In this document: positions 54,199-63,636 of the stretch, piece after piece | Numbering within the stretch: the stretch's first letter is position 1 | How the letters are laid out: every line of letters starts with the position of its first letter | Position numbers and translations under genes: made by a program | Source: Vibrio celticus | GTDB taxonomy: Bacteria > Pseudomonadota > Gammaproteobacteria > Enterobacterales > Vibrionaceae | Length of the DNA: 64,000 nt | Assembly: GCF_024347335.1 (NCBI RefSeq) | Contig: NZ_AP025464.1 | Coordinates: forward strand, 434,001-498,000 | Reading direction: 5' to 3' | The notes under the pieces: model-generated | What the model saw: only the letters and a program-made list of their open reading frames with translations | Told to the model about the DNA's origin: nothing | Databases searched by the model: none

Positions 54199-55098
54199 AT
54201 GAATTTCAGTATTGAACAACTTCTCGCGTTCGTTACCGTTTATGACCAGCTTTCCTTCAGTAAAGCCGCCGTTAAACTCAATAAACACAGAACGACAATC
54301 GGGCAGGTTATTACTAACCTTGAAGACCAACTCGCGGTAAGCCTATTTGAAAGGGTTGGGCGCTCTGTAACGCCGACAGAAGATGGTCATCATCTTTACC
54401 ACTACGCTAAGCAAACCATTGAGCAGGCGCGCACTTTTGACAAAGTGGCACTGAGCCTTTCCTATGGTGGGTTAGAAAGCATCACTTTCGCGTACTCTAA
54501 TGTTGTTCCTCACGACTTGCTGCTTGATATTCGCAAGAAGTTGAGTGGTGACTTCCCAATGATGCGAGTGAACTTTTTAGTTCGAAATAAATCAGATATC
54601 AAACACGGACTCCAAAATGGCGATTATCATTTCGGGTTAGTGAATGTACATGAAAGTCGTGGAATACACAGCCTAGATTCCAGCTTCCTGGGACACATTG
54701 AATTTCTTCCTTTCGTCAAAAAGAATGGCAAGCTTGCATCGCTTGATCCCGACGAGCTGTTTACCGCCTTAAAAAGTTCAAAGCAGTTTATCTTGCGATC
54801 GCTGATTGAAGAGGGTTTGTCTGATAAAGTCACATTCAGCTCAGACAATGAACAGGTCGATCAGTTAGGCTTGGTGATTAAGATGGTGGAAGCCGAATTA
54901 GGTTGGGCTTTACTGCCGACAACTTTTTCTGACAACGAATTTGCATATCACGACATTGAGCCTATTAGGGCATCAGAGATGCTGTCGGGCTTGAAGTTTG
55001 GCTTCGCGCTTTGGTGTCCGCATTCGAAGCAAATGGAAGAAGTCAAACGGTCGATGTTATCAGTCATCAAGGGTTATACAGCAAAGTTGTCCAATTAG
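54199..55098 (+). CDS. LysR-family transcriptional regulator
   Basis: A 299-residue LysR protein: winged helix at about residues 2-60 (IEQLLAFVTVYDQLSFSKAAVKLNKHRTTIGQVI, shown only in part by the SFSKAAVKLN core) and a substrate-binding domain to the end. The recognition helix KHRTTIGQVITNLE differs from the commoner TQSAVSRQI form, so its target is not guessable. It is not divergent from any gene; the poly-C tract and outer-membrane gene lie just downstream. Confidence 0.9.
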   Translation: MNFSIEQLLAFVTVYDQLSFSKAAVKLNKHRTTIGQVITNLEDQLAVSLFERVGRSVTPTEDGHHLYHYAKQTIEQARTFDKVALSLSYGGLESITFAYSNVVPHDLLLDIRKKLSGDFPMMRVNFLVRNKSDIKHGLQNGDYHFGLVNVHESRGIHSLDSSFLGHIEFLPFVKKNGKLASLDPDELFTALKSSKQFILRSLIEEGLSDKVTFSSDNEQVDQLGLVIKMVEAELGWALLPTTFSDNEFAYHDIEPIRASEMLSGLKFGFALWCPHSKQMEEVKRSMLSVIKGYTAKLSN

Positions 55099-55131
55099 CC
55101 TAGCGTTATAAAATACACAGTTGTGGTTCAG

Positions 55132-55142
55132 CCCCCCCCCCC
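55132..55142. repeat. Poly-C tract of eleven bases
   Basis: Eleven consecutive C lie between the LysR gene and the outer-membrane gene. A -10-like TATATA follows at 55165, which puts the tract next to the expected -35 region. Such tracts change length by slippage and can phase-vary promoters. Confidence 0.8.
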
Positions 55143-55281
55143 ATTTTTGTAGGGCGGCATCCTCTATATAAGAGTAGGGAAATGACGCTCGAATCGCTAT
55201 TATTATTGTGCTGGCAGGGTCTTACCCTTCAGAGCAAATTCTTAATTTCAACTGTTTATTGCATGGATGCACACTTTTCAG

Positions 55282-55306
55282 CCGAGGCCAACGCCTCGGT
55301 TTTTTT
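55282..55306 (+). terminator. Terminator in the leader of the outer-membrane gene
   Basis: CCGAGGC/GCCTCGG with a four-base loop and seven T, ending only 12 bases before the ATG at 55319. The ribosome site GAGG directly follows the T-run. This is the layout of an attenuator, or of the end of a small RNA of about 130-160 nucleotides. Confidence 0.8.
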
Positions 55307-55318
55307 GAGGCAATTTAT

Positions 55319-56485
55319 ATGAACCGCTGTGGTGTGCTTGCGCTATTCTTAAGTTCTTTACTTACCCCTTTTACTTCAATGGCATCTTTTTACGACCCTA
55401 TTGATGGTCAATTTGATATGGGTCATCATATCGCAGAAAATGCGACTGGATTCTTACCTATACCAATCTTAATTACAGAGCCTGCAGTTGGTTATGGTGG
55501 TGGTGTTGCTGGGTTATTTCTACATGAGAGTGAAGAAGAAAAACGAGTTCGTAAAAAAGCTACATTAAAGGCTATTGATGGTGGCGCGCAACTCGTTCCG
55601 TCTGCGATGAGTGTTGTCGGTGCTTTGGGAACTGAAAATGAAACCTGGTTTGTTTTTGGCGGCCACAGACGTTCATGGATGAATGATTCAATTCGCTACA
55701 CGGGAGGTGGCGGCTTTGGTGTTGCAAATGTTGATTTATATCAGAAGTTTACTCTTGGCGGGAAAGATTTAGAGCTAAAGTTTGGCACAAAAACTTCAGT
55801 CGCTATACTGTCACAAAAGGTACAATTCAGAATTGGTAACACGCCTTGGATGATTGGTGTGAAACAGTTATTAGCCCAGTCTAAAGTTGAATCTGATAAT
55901 AACTTGGTCGACAAGCTCATGGAGCTTACCCTAGGCACTGAATCTGTGACATCTGGTTTAGGTATTGAAGCTGAGTTCGATACAAGGAACAATTTGTTTT
56001 ACCCAACAAAAGGATACCGATTTTCTGCAGACTACATGGTATTTGACGAGGCGATTGGTAGTGATTCAAACTACCGCAACTTAAATATTGAAGGGGAAGG
56101 TTATATTCCAGTGTCAGAAAAGTGGACACTTGGGGTAGCGGGTAATTATCAAAATTATGAGCAAGGTGATGGATTTGTGTCTCCAACAGCTAAGCCCTAT
56201 GTTGAATTAAGAGGTGTGTCTTCATTTCGCTATCAAGGGGATGAAATTGAAACCCTTCAAGGACAACTGACTTACAGTATCAATCATCGTTGGAAGGTGT
56301 CTGGGTTTTACGGTTCAGGGGTTGCAAAGCAAGATAACGGCATAAGCCACGACAGTACCGTAAATGCCGGAGGTGTCGGCTTTCGATACCAAATCGCGAG
56401 ACGTTACGGTTTGCACCTTGGGATGGATTATGCGCAAAGCCATGAAGAACGCGCTATCTACTTTAACGTGGGGAGTGGTTTCTAG
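55319..56485 (+). CDS. Outer-membrane beta-barrel protein of the BamA/D15-like (Omp85) superfamily
   Basis: The start at 55319 follows GAGGCAATTTAT and opens a signal peptide cleaved after SMAS (about residue 22); a longer frame from 55208 runs through the leader terminator and is rejected. The 388-residue product lacks POTRA repeats and is a barrel with the D15-type segments (GYGGGVAGLFLH, then FDTRNNLFYPTKGYRFSADYMVF). It ends FNVGSGF. It resembles the surface-antigen barrel family without accessory domains. Function is unknown. Expression may be controlled by the leader terminator and poly-C tract. Confidence 0.85.
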   Translation: MNRCGVLALFLSSLLTPFTSMASFYDPIDGQFDMGHHIAENATGFLPIPILITEPAVGYGGGVAGLFLHESEEEKRVRKKATLKAIDGGAQLVPSAMSVVGALGTENETWFVFGGHRRSWMNDSIRYTGGGGFGVANVDLYQKFTLGGKDLELKFGTKTSVAILSQKVQFRIGNTPWMIGVKQLLAQSKVESDNNLVDKLMELTLGTESVTSGLGIEAEFDTRNNLFYPTKGYRFSADYMVFDEAIGSDSNYRNLNIEGEGYIPVSEKWTLGVAGNYQNYEQGDGFVSPTAKPYVELRGVSSFRYQGDEIETLQGQLTYSINHRWKVSGFYGSGVAKQDNGISHDSTVNAGGVGFRYQIARRYGLHLGMDYAQSHEERAIYFNVGSGF

Positions 56486-56515
56486 AACAACGGAATAGGG
56501 TAAACTTTCCAAGAA

Positions 56516-56539
56516 AAAAGGCGCTAATTAGCGCCTTTT
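56516..56539. terminator. Bidirectional terminator
   Basis: AAAAGGCGCTAA/TTAGCGCCTTTT is a perfect palindrome between the convergent barrel and phnA genes. Confidence 0.9.
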
Positions 56540-56567
56540 CTTTTTCTATCACTTGCTTACAGTAAGA

Positions 56568-57125
56568 TTACTTCTTACGGCAGAACTCAGCGATTACGTA
56601 CATTGATTGACCGCCGTTTGTTTTACCAGAAACAAGCTTAGGATCGTCACCAACGCTGATACCACGGATAACAGTACCTTGCTTAATCACTTGGTTAGTA
56701 CCTTTGATTGGCAGGTCTTTGATTACTGTTACGTCGTCACCTTTCTTAAGTTCAACGCCGTTCACGTCAAGAGGCTTGTCATCAGCAGACATACCGATTT
56801 GTGCCCAAACTGATGTTTCTTCTTCAAGGTACATCATGTCTAGCGCGTCTTGAGCCCAGCTTTCTGTGTTCAGACGAGTAAGTTGACGCCATGCAGTTAC
56901 TTGAACTGGCGCTTCTTGACTCCACATGCTGTCAGTCAGACAACGCCAGTGGTTGATATCTTTAGGATCGTCAATCTCACCAAGACATTTGTCACATACC
57001 ATGATGCCGTGATCCACTGTTACGTGGCTGTGTGGCGGTACTGCGTATGCAGTAAGAGAAGAATCAGAACCACATAGTTCACATTTAGATTGGCAGCGTT
57101 CTAGCATAGTAGCTTCAGAAGACAT
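56568..57125 (-). CDS. phnA: PhnA family zinc-ribbon protein
   Basis: The 185-residue protein has an N-terminal zinc ribbon (CQSKCELCG and CDKC, with the intervening HSHVTVDHG) and a C-terminal PhnA domain beginning DVNGVELKKGDDVTVIKDLPIKG. The family is named from the E. coli phosphonate operon, but its members are not phosphonatases of known activity in most bacteria. It is monocistronic here with no phosphonate genes nearby. Confidence 0.92.
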   Translation of the reverse strand: MSSEATMLERCQSKCELCGSDSSLTAYAVPPHSHVTVDHGIMVCDKCLGEIDDPKDINHWRCLTDSMWSQEAPVQVTAWRQLTRLNTESWAQDALDMMYLEEETSVWAQIGMSADDKPLDVNGVELKKGDDVTVIKDLPIKGTNQVIKQGTVIRGISVGDDPKLVSGKTNGGQSMYVIAEFCRKK

Positions 57126-57296
57126 AATGGACTCACATTTATTAGGTATTAAATTACGGGGCTATTATCCACTTTATTTACAATAAAGAAAGAGGTCGTA
57201 CGGTATTCTGTCTTGATTAATTTTAGCTGAGATCAACCATTTGTGTTTTAAAGTTTTATGCAAACGGTTAACTAGGGGACTTGTTCGAACGACAGA

Positions 57297-57327
57297 TACA
57301 AAAATGCCAGCGGTTAGGCTGGCATTT
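57297..57327 (-). terminator. Terminator of the fadL-volA operon
   Basis: AAATGCCAG/CTGGCATTT with an eight-base loop; the minus strand runs into TTTTTGTATC. It lies about 27 bases past the volA stop. Confidence 0.85.
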
Positions 57328-57353
57328 GGTTAAATTAAATTTTGCTCATGCGC

Positions 57354-59858
57354 TTACTTACTCGCATCTAACAAGCCAGCGGTTACGGTTGCAATGCCAG
57401 TACCTTGCGACAAGGTAAATTGTACAATTTGTGAGGTCATTTCTGCGTTGGCTGCTGCATCACCAGCATTTTGCTGAGAAATTACAGTGGAGTGGTCTGC
57501 TTCTGAAGATGCTTTGTCAAAATACGAAGCCAGCTTGTCTCCCGAAGAGTCCAGTGCAGTATTAACCAAGGATAACTTTTTAAACAGGGGTTCGGTACCT
57601 GCTGTTGGAAACTCAGCGACCGAGTTTGGTATCGTTTCGTCACCATTCGCTTGAATACCAAGCACAGGTCCCGTAGTTGTAGATGCAATATTATATGGGT
57701 CAACGTTATCTAGAACTGTTTGCGCAGCATAAGTGAATGAAGTAAGGGTCGAATCGATTGTCGCTTTGACTGCTTTGTCTGAGGCTGAAGCACTATCATT
57801 ACTTAGGGCTGTGTAGTATTCATTAAAGCAATCACCACCTGACTTACTGACTGGCACACAGTTACTTACATAATGTGCTTGGTACTCGGTTACACTTGAT
57901 AGGCTCACGGTGTGCTTAATCTCAGGAGAAAACGAGCCTGACTTAAGCAAGAAAGGTGCAATGCCACCACCTGGGTTAGCAAGTGTTGCACTTGTATAAC
58001 TAAACATAGAATCAATAGCAGGGTTCAACGAACTGTTACCAACGGTATAAGAGCTGATACCTGTAATCGCCCCGATAGAATGCCCAAATAGAGACACATT
58101 CGTTTTGTCGAGGTTACTAAATGCTGCATCAGTAGCAGAATTTAACGCAAAACGAACTCCAAGACCATCAATGGCGCTCTGACGGATGTTATCTCGTGCA
58201 ACAGGTAAATACTCAAGATTCATGTATACAGTAGGTGTTGTTGGTGTCGTAACAACATCTGCACTTAGTGCGCGTTGACCGTGAAGTGGTTGGTCGATAG
58301 CAATAATTGCATAGGGTTTGTATGGTGCTGCTCCAGTAAGTGCGCCGCCAATATGCTGCATCGCAAAAGCATAAGCACTCTCTTTGATGCTAGTGATACC
58401 GTGTTGGTACTGTAAAATTGGTAAACTGCTGTCGATAGCTGCTCCTTCAGGTACAAACATAACGAATGGCACTGACTTTGCTGCTCGAATTTGCGGTACA
58501 GCGCTGTATTTCGTCATAACTCTAGCGCTATCCAATTGCTCTCCGCTTGCAAGAGTTAACTTTTCTCCAATGAGTAATTGTTGGTACTCTGCTTGATAGA
58601 GTTGAGTAGCAGGCTCTGTGATCCCTAAACCTGCCAGCTGTGTAGCAATAGCTGTTTTGTCCGAGTCACTTCCTGAGCTGAGGACATTCAAGATAGTTAA
58701 AACACTAGGCATCGCACTGCGCCAAGGCGTTGTTTTCCACGCATTGTTAGTTAACGAATCTGACAGGAAGTACGGTAATTCAACTGTTCCTCGATACACT
58801 TGAATAGAAGCTGCTGCTGGTGTTGAAAAGTTAGTGTTATAACCCGCAGCTAATTGTGTTGCAGCATCGTCACCAAATGCACTCTTAAACATCGCGTCAG
58901 CTTGTACAGCTGTAGCAAAATCCTGTTTCGTTCCATCAACTGTAAATGTATACAGATTATCAAGATCAGCTTCCGAAATACTATTTGGATTCGCTAGGTT
59001 CTTCCATATATCAGACGGGGTAACTGCGGGGCTAACTGTTTGTGCAATTGCAGCTTTGGTCCCGTTCATAACGTTACCTGCCGACGCCGTAGTAAACCAA
59101 GATGAGTAGATGATTTCATCTGAGCTTGATACAGAACCATAGCCAGCGAACAACGCTTCAACTTGATGGATGATTTTCTGTGGTAAATCGAGCGAGCCTG
59201 CTTGGTCAATATCTTTCGTTTTTAAAGATGCGTAAGAGCTTGATGTTCCAAGTGGTTCATCTGCGCTATCAACAATTGAGTCAGTTAATGCATAGATGTA
59301 GTCAGAGCTAGGATCTAAACCTTTAAGAGGTAAAACTTGTATGGTCTTAAAATCGCTAGATGCCACTAAGTAGTCAACTCCAGCAGTTAGAGCAGTAAAG
59401 TTAGACATGACACCGGTGCTCAGGTCAACATCCACTTTAGCAACTTTTACACCGGCATTTAGGTGCGCGCTAAACGGTGTCGTACCCATCATCACGACAT
59501 CATTCTTCAGCGTCCTATCACTTGGAAGATTCACATTGATAGTGAACGGCATGATAGTACTCCAACCATCAGCTTCACCCATGGCTACTTTTGGATCATT
59601 CAAGAGTCCCGTTGAATTTGCATCTAACGGAATATTTAGAGTGTGATCGTTGGTATCGAACAAGAAAAACGAAGGAAGAGGAACATCCGCTTCATTACCT
59701 AGAAGAGTGAAGCTAATTTTTGAACTTCTAGCTAATGATTGGTTGATTGCATCTGAATAAGGTGCCGCTGTTGAATCACCAGAGCTTTCACTATTGTCCC
59801 CACAGCCCGCAAGTAGTAATGCTGAGCATACGAGAGATAAAGAAAATTTGTTGTTCAT
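57354..59858 (-). CDS. volA: Surface lysophospholipase lipoprotein VolA
   Basis: The 834-residue protein has a lipobox (LLAGC, Cys about 19) and a serine hydrolase core with FGHSIGAITG (nucleophile Ser594). It matches the VolA/Pla-1 extracellular lipase family in length and in the N-terminal block (PLPSFFLFDTNDHTLNIPLD). VolA is a surface-exposed lipoprotein of vibrios that cuts lysophosphatidylcholine so that FadL can import the freed fatty acid. The fadL gene lies 18 bases upstream in the same operon, as in V. cholerae. Confidence 0.93.
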   Translation of the reverse strand: MNNKFSLSLVCSALLLAGCGDNSESSGDSTAAPYSDAINQSLARSSKISFTLLGNEADVPLPSFFLFDTNDHTLNIPLDANSTGLLNDPKVAMGEADGWSTIMPFTINVNLPSDRTLKNDVVMMGTTPFSAHLNAGVKVAKVDVDLSTGVMSNFTALTAGVDYLVASSDFKTIQVLPLKGLDPSSDYIYALTDSIVDSADEPLGTSSSYASLKTKDIDQAGSLDLPQKIIHQVEALFAGYGSVSSSDEIIYSSWFTTASAGNVMNGTKAAIAQTVSPAVTPSDIWKNLANPNSISEADLDNLYTFTVDGTKQDFATAVQADAMFKSAFGDDAATQLAAGYNTNFSTPAAASIQVYRGTVELPYFLSDSLTNNAWKTTPWRSAMPSVLTILNVLSSGSDSDKTAIATQLAGLGITEPATQLYQAEYQQLLIGEKLTLASGEQLDSARVMTKYSAVPQIRAAKSVPFVMFVPEGAAIDSSLPILQYQHGITSIKESAYAFAMQHIGGALTGAAPYKPYAIIAIDQPLHGQRALSADVVTTPTTPTVYMNLEYLPVARDNIRQSAIDGLGVRFALNSATDAAFSNLDKTNVSLFGHSIGAITGISSYTVGNSSLNPAIDSMFSYTSATLANPGGGIAPFLLKSGSFSPEIKHTVSLSSVTEYQAHYVSNCVPVSKSGGDCFNEYYTALSNDSASASDKAVKATIDSTLTSFTYAAQTVLDNVDPYNIASTTTGPVLGIQANGDETIPNSVAEFPTAGTEPLFKKLSLVNTALDSSGDKLASYFDKASSEADHSTVISQQNAGDAAANAEMTSQIVQFTLSQGTGIATVTAGLLDASK

Positions 59859-59876
59859 GTAATTATTCCCGTACGG

Positions 59877-61130
59877 TTAGTTGAAGGTGTAGTTAAGTTG
59901 TATCGCTGAAAGGTAAGCAACGCCTTCAGCATCAAATGTAAGCTTTTGTCCCGCCGCATCAGTTTCGGTAAACGAACCGCTTTCACTTTGTACGAGTGCA
60001 AATGCAGCATCGACAGTCATATTCTCTGAAATAGAATAGGTGAGGCCTGCTGAATACCACATACGATCGCTGTCTGGAATGCTTAATGTCGCTTCACCAG
60101 CTTGCTCGTCATACGCTAGACCCGCTCGTACCGTCCAATTTTGATTAACCATGTAGGTTGCACCTACAGACCATCTTTGATTGTCTTCGTAATGTTCGGT
60201 TTTTAAGAAACATTCATTGTTTTTACAATCTGAACTAGTGGCTTTTAACTCTTTGAACTTACTCCACTTAGTTAACTGCCAACCATAGTGTATTGCCCAA
60301 GCATCGTTAAGTTGATGAAAAGCAGATAATTCGAAGATATCGGGAAGTTCAATTTCTAGGCGCCCTGTGGTTTTACCAGGAGCGCCGTTTTCCATTTTTA
60401 GACCTGTGTAATCAGTGAACTCACCGTCATCAAAGTCGAGTTCAACGGATGATCGGTAACCAAATCCAAAACGGTTGTACTCGTTCAGTTCATATAACGC
60501 TCCCACATTCCAACCAAAAGCAAAAGTCTCACCAGTCATCGAGATTAGTTTGTCACTTGGTGAGCCACCAACAGGAAGGCTGCCTTTGTGTCTGTTGAGC
60601 TCGGCCTCTGCATAAACAAAGTTAACGCCAGCTCCTACACTAAAACTATCGTTAACTCTGTACGCGATATTTGGATTTAAGTTGACTGAAATTAGTGATG
60701 TGTCACCTGCCAAATCACCTGCATAAATATCATCTGGGTAATCAGTGGCTACTCCGTAAGTCGTGAACATGCCAATTCCCCAAGCCCATTTGTCGTTGAT
60801 AGGACTAATGTAATAAGCAGCAGGGACAATTTGTAAAGGAGCGACATCTGATGATTTTTGGTTGAAGTCGCTGTCATTGATTTTGGTTTGAGTAACGTCT
60901 ACCTCTGGATCAACGATAGAAACCGCGCCTGAAAATTGGGCTGTATCAAATAGGGTCATTGCGGCGGGGTTTCTCGCTAGTACACTCGCGTTATCGGCTA
61001 CAGCGCCTTCACCTGAGAATGCGCGACCAAGACCTGAGGCAGAATGCTCAGCAACTTGGAAACCAGCCGCAAGTGAATTGCATGCAAATAGCACTGAAAG
61101 AGAAACGAGAGAGCGTTGTATTGTTTTCAT
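59877..61130 (-). CDS. fadL: Long-chain fatty acid outer-membrane transporter
   Basis: I start at the ATG at 61130, preceded by AGGAGGGTCAAGG, one of the best ribosome sites in the window. The 417-residue protein has a signal peptide cleaved after SLAA (about residue 22). The FadL N-terminal plug follows (GFQVAEHSASGLGRAFSGEGAVADNASVLARNPAAM, shown only by its NPAAM end), then a barrel ending LNYTFN. FadL lets long-chain fatty acids into the periplasm. It forms an operon with volA. Confidence 0.94.
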   Translation of the reverse strand: MKTIQRSLVSLSVLFACNSLAAGFQVAEHSASGLGRAFSGEGAVADNASVLARNPAAMTLFDTAQFSGAVSIVDPEVDVTQTKINDSDFNQKSSDVAPLQIVPAAYYISPINDKWAWGIGMFTTYGVATDYPDDIYAGDLAGDTSLISVNLNPNIAYRVNDSFSVGAGVNFVYAEAELNRHKGSLPVGGSPSDKLISMTGETFAFGWNVGALYELNEYNRFGFGYRSSVELDFDDGEFTDYTGLKMENGAPGKTTGRLEIELPDIFELSAFHQLNDAWAIHYGWQLTKWSKFKELKATSSDCKNNECFLKTEHYEDNQRWSVGATYMVNQNWTVRAGLAYDEQAGEATLSIPDSDRMWYSAGLTYSISENMTVDAAFALVQSESGSFTETDAAGQKLTFDAEGVAYLSAIQLNYTFN

Positions 61131-61487
61131 CCTTGACCCTCCTAGGGCATCGAATTTCATTATTATCGTTTGAAAACACACTGAGCATTGTTGGTGTTGA
61201 AGCTCTAATGTAAACAGCATGTTAAATTCATGTTTTATATAAAGTCAAAGAAATAGTTGCTATTTTGTGAGGTTATATTTTCGAGGGGCGGCACTTTAAC
61301 AATAATAATATAATTACAATCAATAGTTTATTTGTGGTTGGAGGTGTGACCAGAATGTTTATGTTAGCTATTGGTACAAATAGTGTTCAATAGCTCAATA
61401 TGTAACAACTTTGTTTATGTTTACCGCCGATCGCTAAATCGGCATAATATCGACACTCGTTAGAAGTCATTAAATTGGAATTTAAGT
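61131..61487. other. Divergent region upstream of fadL
   Basis: About 357 bases between fadL and the M50 protease gene. A weak FadR-like half site (GGTGTGACCAG at 61343-61353) is present, which matches only partly. No coding frame or terminator was found. Confidence 0.35.
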
Positions 61488-62570
61488 TTGGAATTACTCG
61501 CGATAGAGTTTCTTGGTAAACCACTTCGATTAGAAGGGTCAATGGCAGGGTGGCAACAGTTGTATTGGGACAACACTCTGGTATCTCAATTAGATGCGAC
61601 CACAGACCAAGAAGACGCACGAACACACGAATTTACACTACGCGCTGGCGAAGAAACGTTGCAGTGTCACGTTGAGTCGACGGTTCAGTGGCAACCGTTT
61701 GAGATGACATATAAAGCATTGGTCAATGGCCAAACCATTTCCGAAGGCAATCGAAACACCAAAGATATCGAGCAACAAACCCCTGTTGTCGCTCCTAAAC
61801 CAGAGAAGCGTTTTAGCCTAATTGGGTTGGTGTCGCTTGGTATGAAAGCGCTAAAAAGCGCCAAGCTAATCAAGGTCGTACTTGCTTCTGCGAGTTTAGC
61901 GGCCTATTCATGGTTATTTTCAATTCAGTTCGCTTTGGCCTTAATCGCCTGTTTAATGTTCCATGAGTACGGTCATATTAGAGCGATGAAATACTTCGGC
62001 ATGAAAACCAAAGGGATCTATTTGATACCATTTCTTGGTGGCTTGGCGTTATCCGATGAAAAGATTAATACGCGTTGGCAAGATGTGGTTATCTCAATCA
62101 TGGGGCCATTGTTCGGCCTGATATTGTCGTTAGTATTTATGGTGCTGTACTGGGCGACGGGCGAAATGTTCTTTGCCGGCCTTGCAGTATTTAATGCTCT
62201 ATTAAACCTGTTCAATCTATTGCCGATTTTGCCTCTCGATGGCGGACATGTTCTTAAAAGTATCAGTTTCTCGATGAACAGCGTACTTGGCATTGTACTT
62301 TGTGTCGCGGCTGCCGTTGCTGGTGTGGTATTGAGTTATCAGTTGAATTTAACCCTGTTTGGTTTCTTATTGATCATGGGCAGTGTTGAAATACTGTTCG
62401 AATGGAAAGGACGTCATCACAGTCACTTGTTACCGTTAGACAAATACGGGCAAGTCGTGTCGTTCGTTTGGTATGTAGGTTTAGTGAGCAGTTTGATTGG
62501 TGTTATCTGGTATTTTGCATCTACTGGTGATCAGCTATTAAGCCTACCATTACAAATTCTTGGTACTTAA
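61488..62570 (+). CDS. Site-2-protease-like M50 metalloprotease
   Basis: The 360-residue membrane protein begins with about 100 soluble residues, then membrane helices from about 130. The zinc motif HEYGH is at residues 159-163, and the third ligand is Asp251 in LPILPLDGGHVL. This is the M50 (S2P) intramembrane protease layout. The start is a TTG at 61488, with GGA nine bases before; no in-frame ATG fits and an in-frame stop lies at 61461. The soluble front domain is not recognised. The substrate is unknown. Confidence 0.88.
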   Translation: MELLAIEFLGKPLRLEGSMAGWQQLYWDNTLVSQLDATTDQEDARTHEFTLRAGEETLQCHVESTVQWQPFEMTYKALVNGQTISEGNRNTKDIEQQTPVVAPKPEKRFSLIGLVSLGMKALKSAKLIKVVLASASLAAYSWLFSIQFALALIACLMFHEYGHIRAMKYFGMKTKGIYLIPFLGGLALSDEKINTRWQDVVISIMGPLFGLILSLVFMVLYWATGEMFFAGLAVFNALLNLFNLLPILPLDGGHVLKSISFSMNSVLGIVLCVAAAVAGVVLSYQLNLTLFGFLLIMGSVEILFEWKGRHHSHLLPLDKYGQVVSFVWYVGLVSSLIGVIWYFASTGDQLLSLPLQILGT

Positions 62571-62639
62571 CCAGTGAGTTTCTGTTGTTGGAATTATCCA
62601 GCTACTTAGTGCACTTGAACTGTTAGCAAGCAAGAAACT

Positions 62640-62674
62640 AAAAATGCCCTAACCAATATGGATAGGGCATTTTT
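62640..62674. terminator. Bidirectional terminator
   Basis: AAAAATGCCCT/AGGGCATTTTT with a 13-base loop between the convergent M50 and M48 genes. Confidence 0.88.
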
Positions 62675-62707
62675 GTATTTACACCAGGTAAGCGGATCTA
62701 ACTTAGA

Positions 62708-63496
62708 CTAAGCTTTGCAATTTGGTCTTGGTGAACCCGATTGAGGAAGCGTTTTTATCGTCGCTTGCAGATCTTTAATACGCGTGCTGTGGGAAGGGTG
62801 CGTAGAAAGCAATTCTGGCGGTTGATTACCACCTGATGCTTTCGCCATATTTTGCCACAAGTTGACACTTTGGTTTGGATCGAACCCTGCTTGAGCCATA
62901 TACTCTAAACCAACCACATCGGCTTCAGACTCTTGAGTCCGCCCATACGGCAGAATAACGCCATATTGAACGCCTAATCCTAACGCGGCCATCGTCATAC
63001 CTTGATATTGTTTGTACTCTGATGCACCTAACGCGACATTAGTAATAGACAAGCCAGTATTAGCGATTTGAGACTGAGACAGGCGCTCATTACTGTGGTC
63101 AGCTAGAACGTGTGCCACTTCGTGACCGATAACCGTCGCGAGTTGGTCTTGATTGACTGCGACCTTGAGTAAGCCCGTGTATACACCGATTTTGCCGCCA
63201 GGCAGAGCGAATGCATTCACTTGGTCACTATCAAACACAACAACTTCCCATTCACTAAAACCTTGTTTAGGAATATATTGAGTGATGCTGTTCGCTACGC
63301 ACTGAACATAAGCGTTCGTTTTGGCATCTTTGCTGATGGGTTGTTCTTTCTTCATTTGTTCAAAAGACCGCGCTCCAAGCTGAGACATGTCTTTATCTGA
63401 AAAAAGCAGCAATTGGTTTCTACCTGTCGGAGAAGCGCTACACGCGGTTAGGCCTGTAAGTGTGAGAAGCGAGGCAAACTTCATCCATGACGTCAT
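62708..63496 (-). CDS. M48 family metalloprotease lipoprotein
   Basis: The ATG at 63496 follows AGAGGAAATTGT and opens a lipoprotein signal with LTAC (Cys about 19); a 36-residue longer frame is rejected. The 262-residue product has the zinc motif HEVAH at about residues 125-129 and the third ligand Glu in ESEADVVG. It belongs to the periplasmic M48 proteases of the LoiP/BepA kind, without the TPR domain of BepA. These proteases act in outer-membrane quality control. The gene is convergent with the M50 protease gene. Confidence 0.9.
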   Translation of the reverse strand: MTSWMKFASLLTLTGLTACSASPTGRNQLLLFSDKDMSQLGARSFEQMKKEQPISKDAKTNAYVQCVANSITQYIPKQGFSEWEVVVFDSDQVNAFALPGGKIGVYTGLLKVAVNQDQLATVIGHEVAHVLADHSNERLSQSQIANTGLSITNVALGASEYKQYQGMTMAALGLGVQYGVILPYGRTQESEADVVGLEYMAQAGFDPNQSVNLWQNMAKASGGNQPPELLSTHPSHSTRIKDLQATIKTLPQSGSPRPNCKA

Positions 63497-63636
63497 ACAA
63501 TTTCCTCTGTGTATTCGGTTTTTATGCATGTTAACATCAACTTGCGTAATAACTAAGGGCTGTAAGATAACTAACAGCCAGTAATATAGAAAAAAGCTAT
63601 GCACGCGATAACAAGATCAATAATTAAGGAACCCAC

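Noticed and set aside
55208..55318. Upstream extension of the outer-membrane barrel gene
   Set aside because: It reads through a terminator hairpin and lacks a signal peptide, whereas the ATG at 55319 has both ribosome site and signal peptide.
61343..61353. FadR site upstream of fadL
   Set aside because: Only one half of the consensus matches; too weak to list as a site, so it is only mentioned in the gap description.
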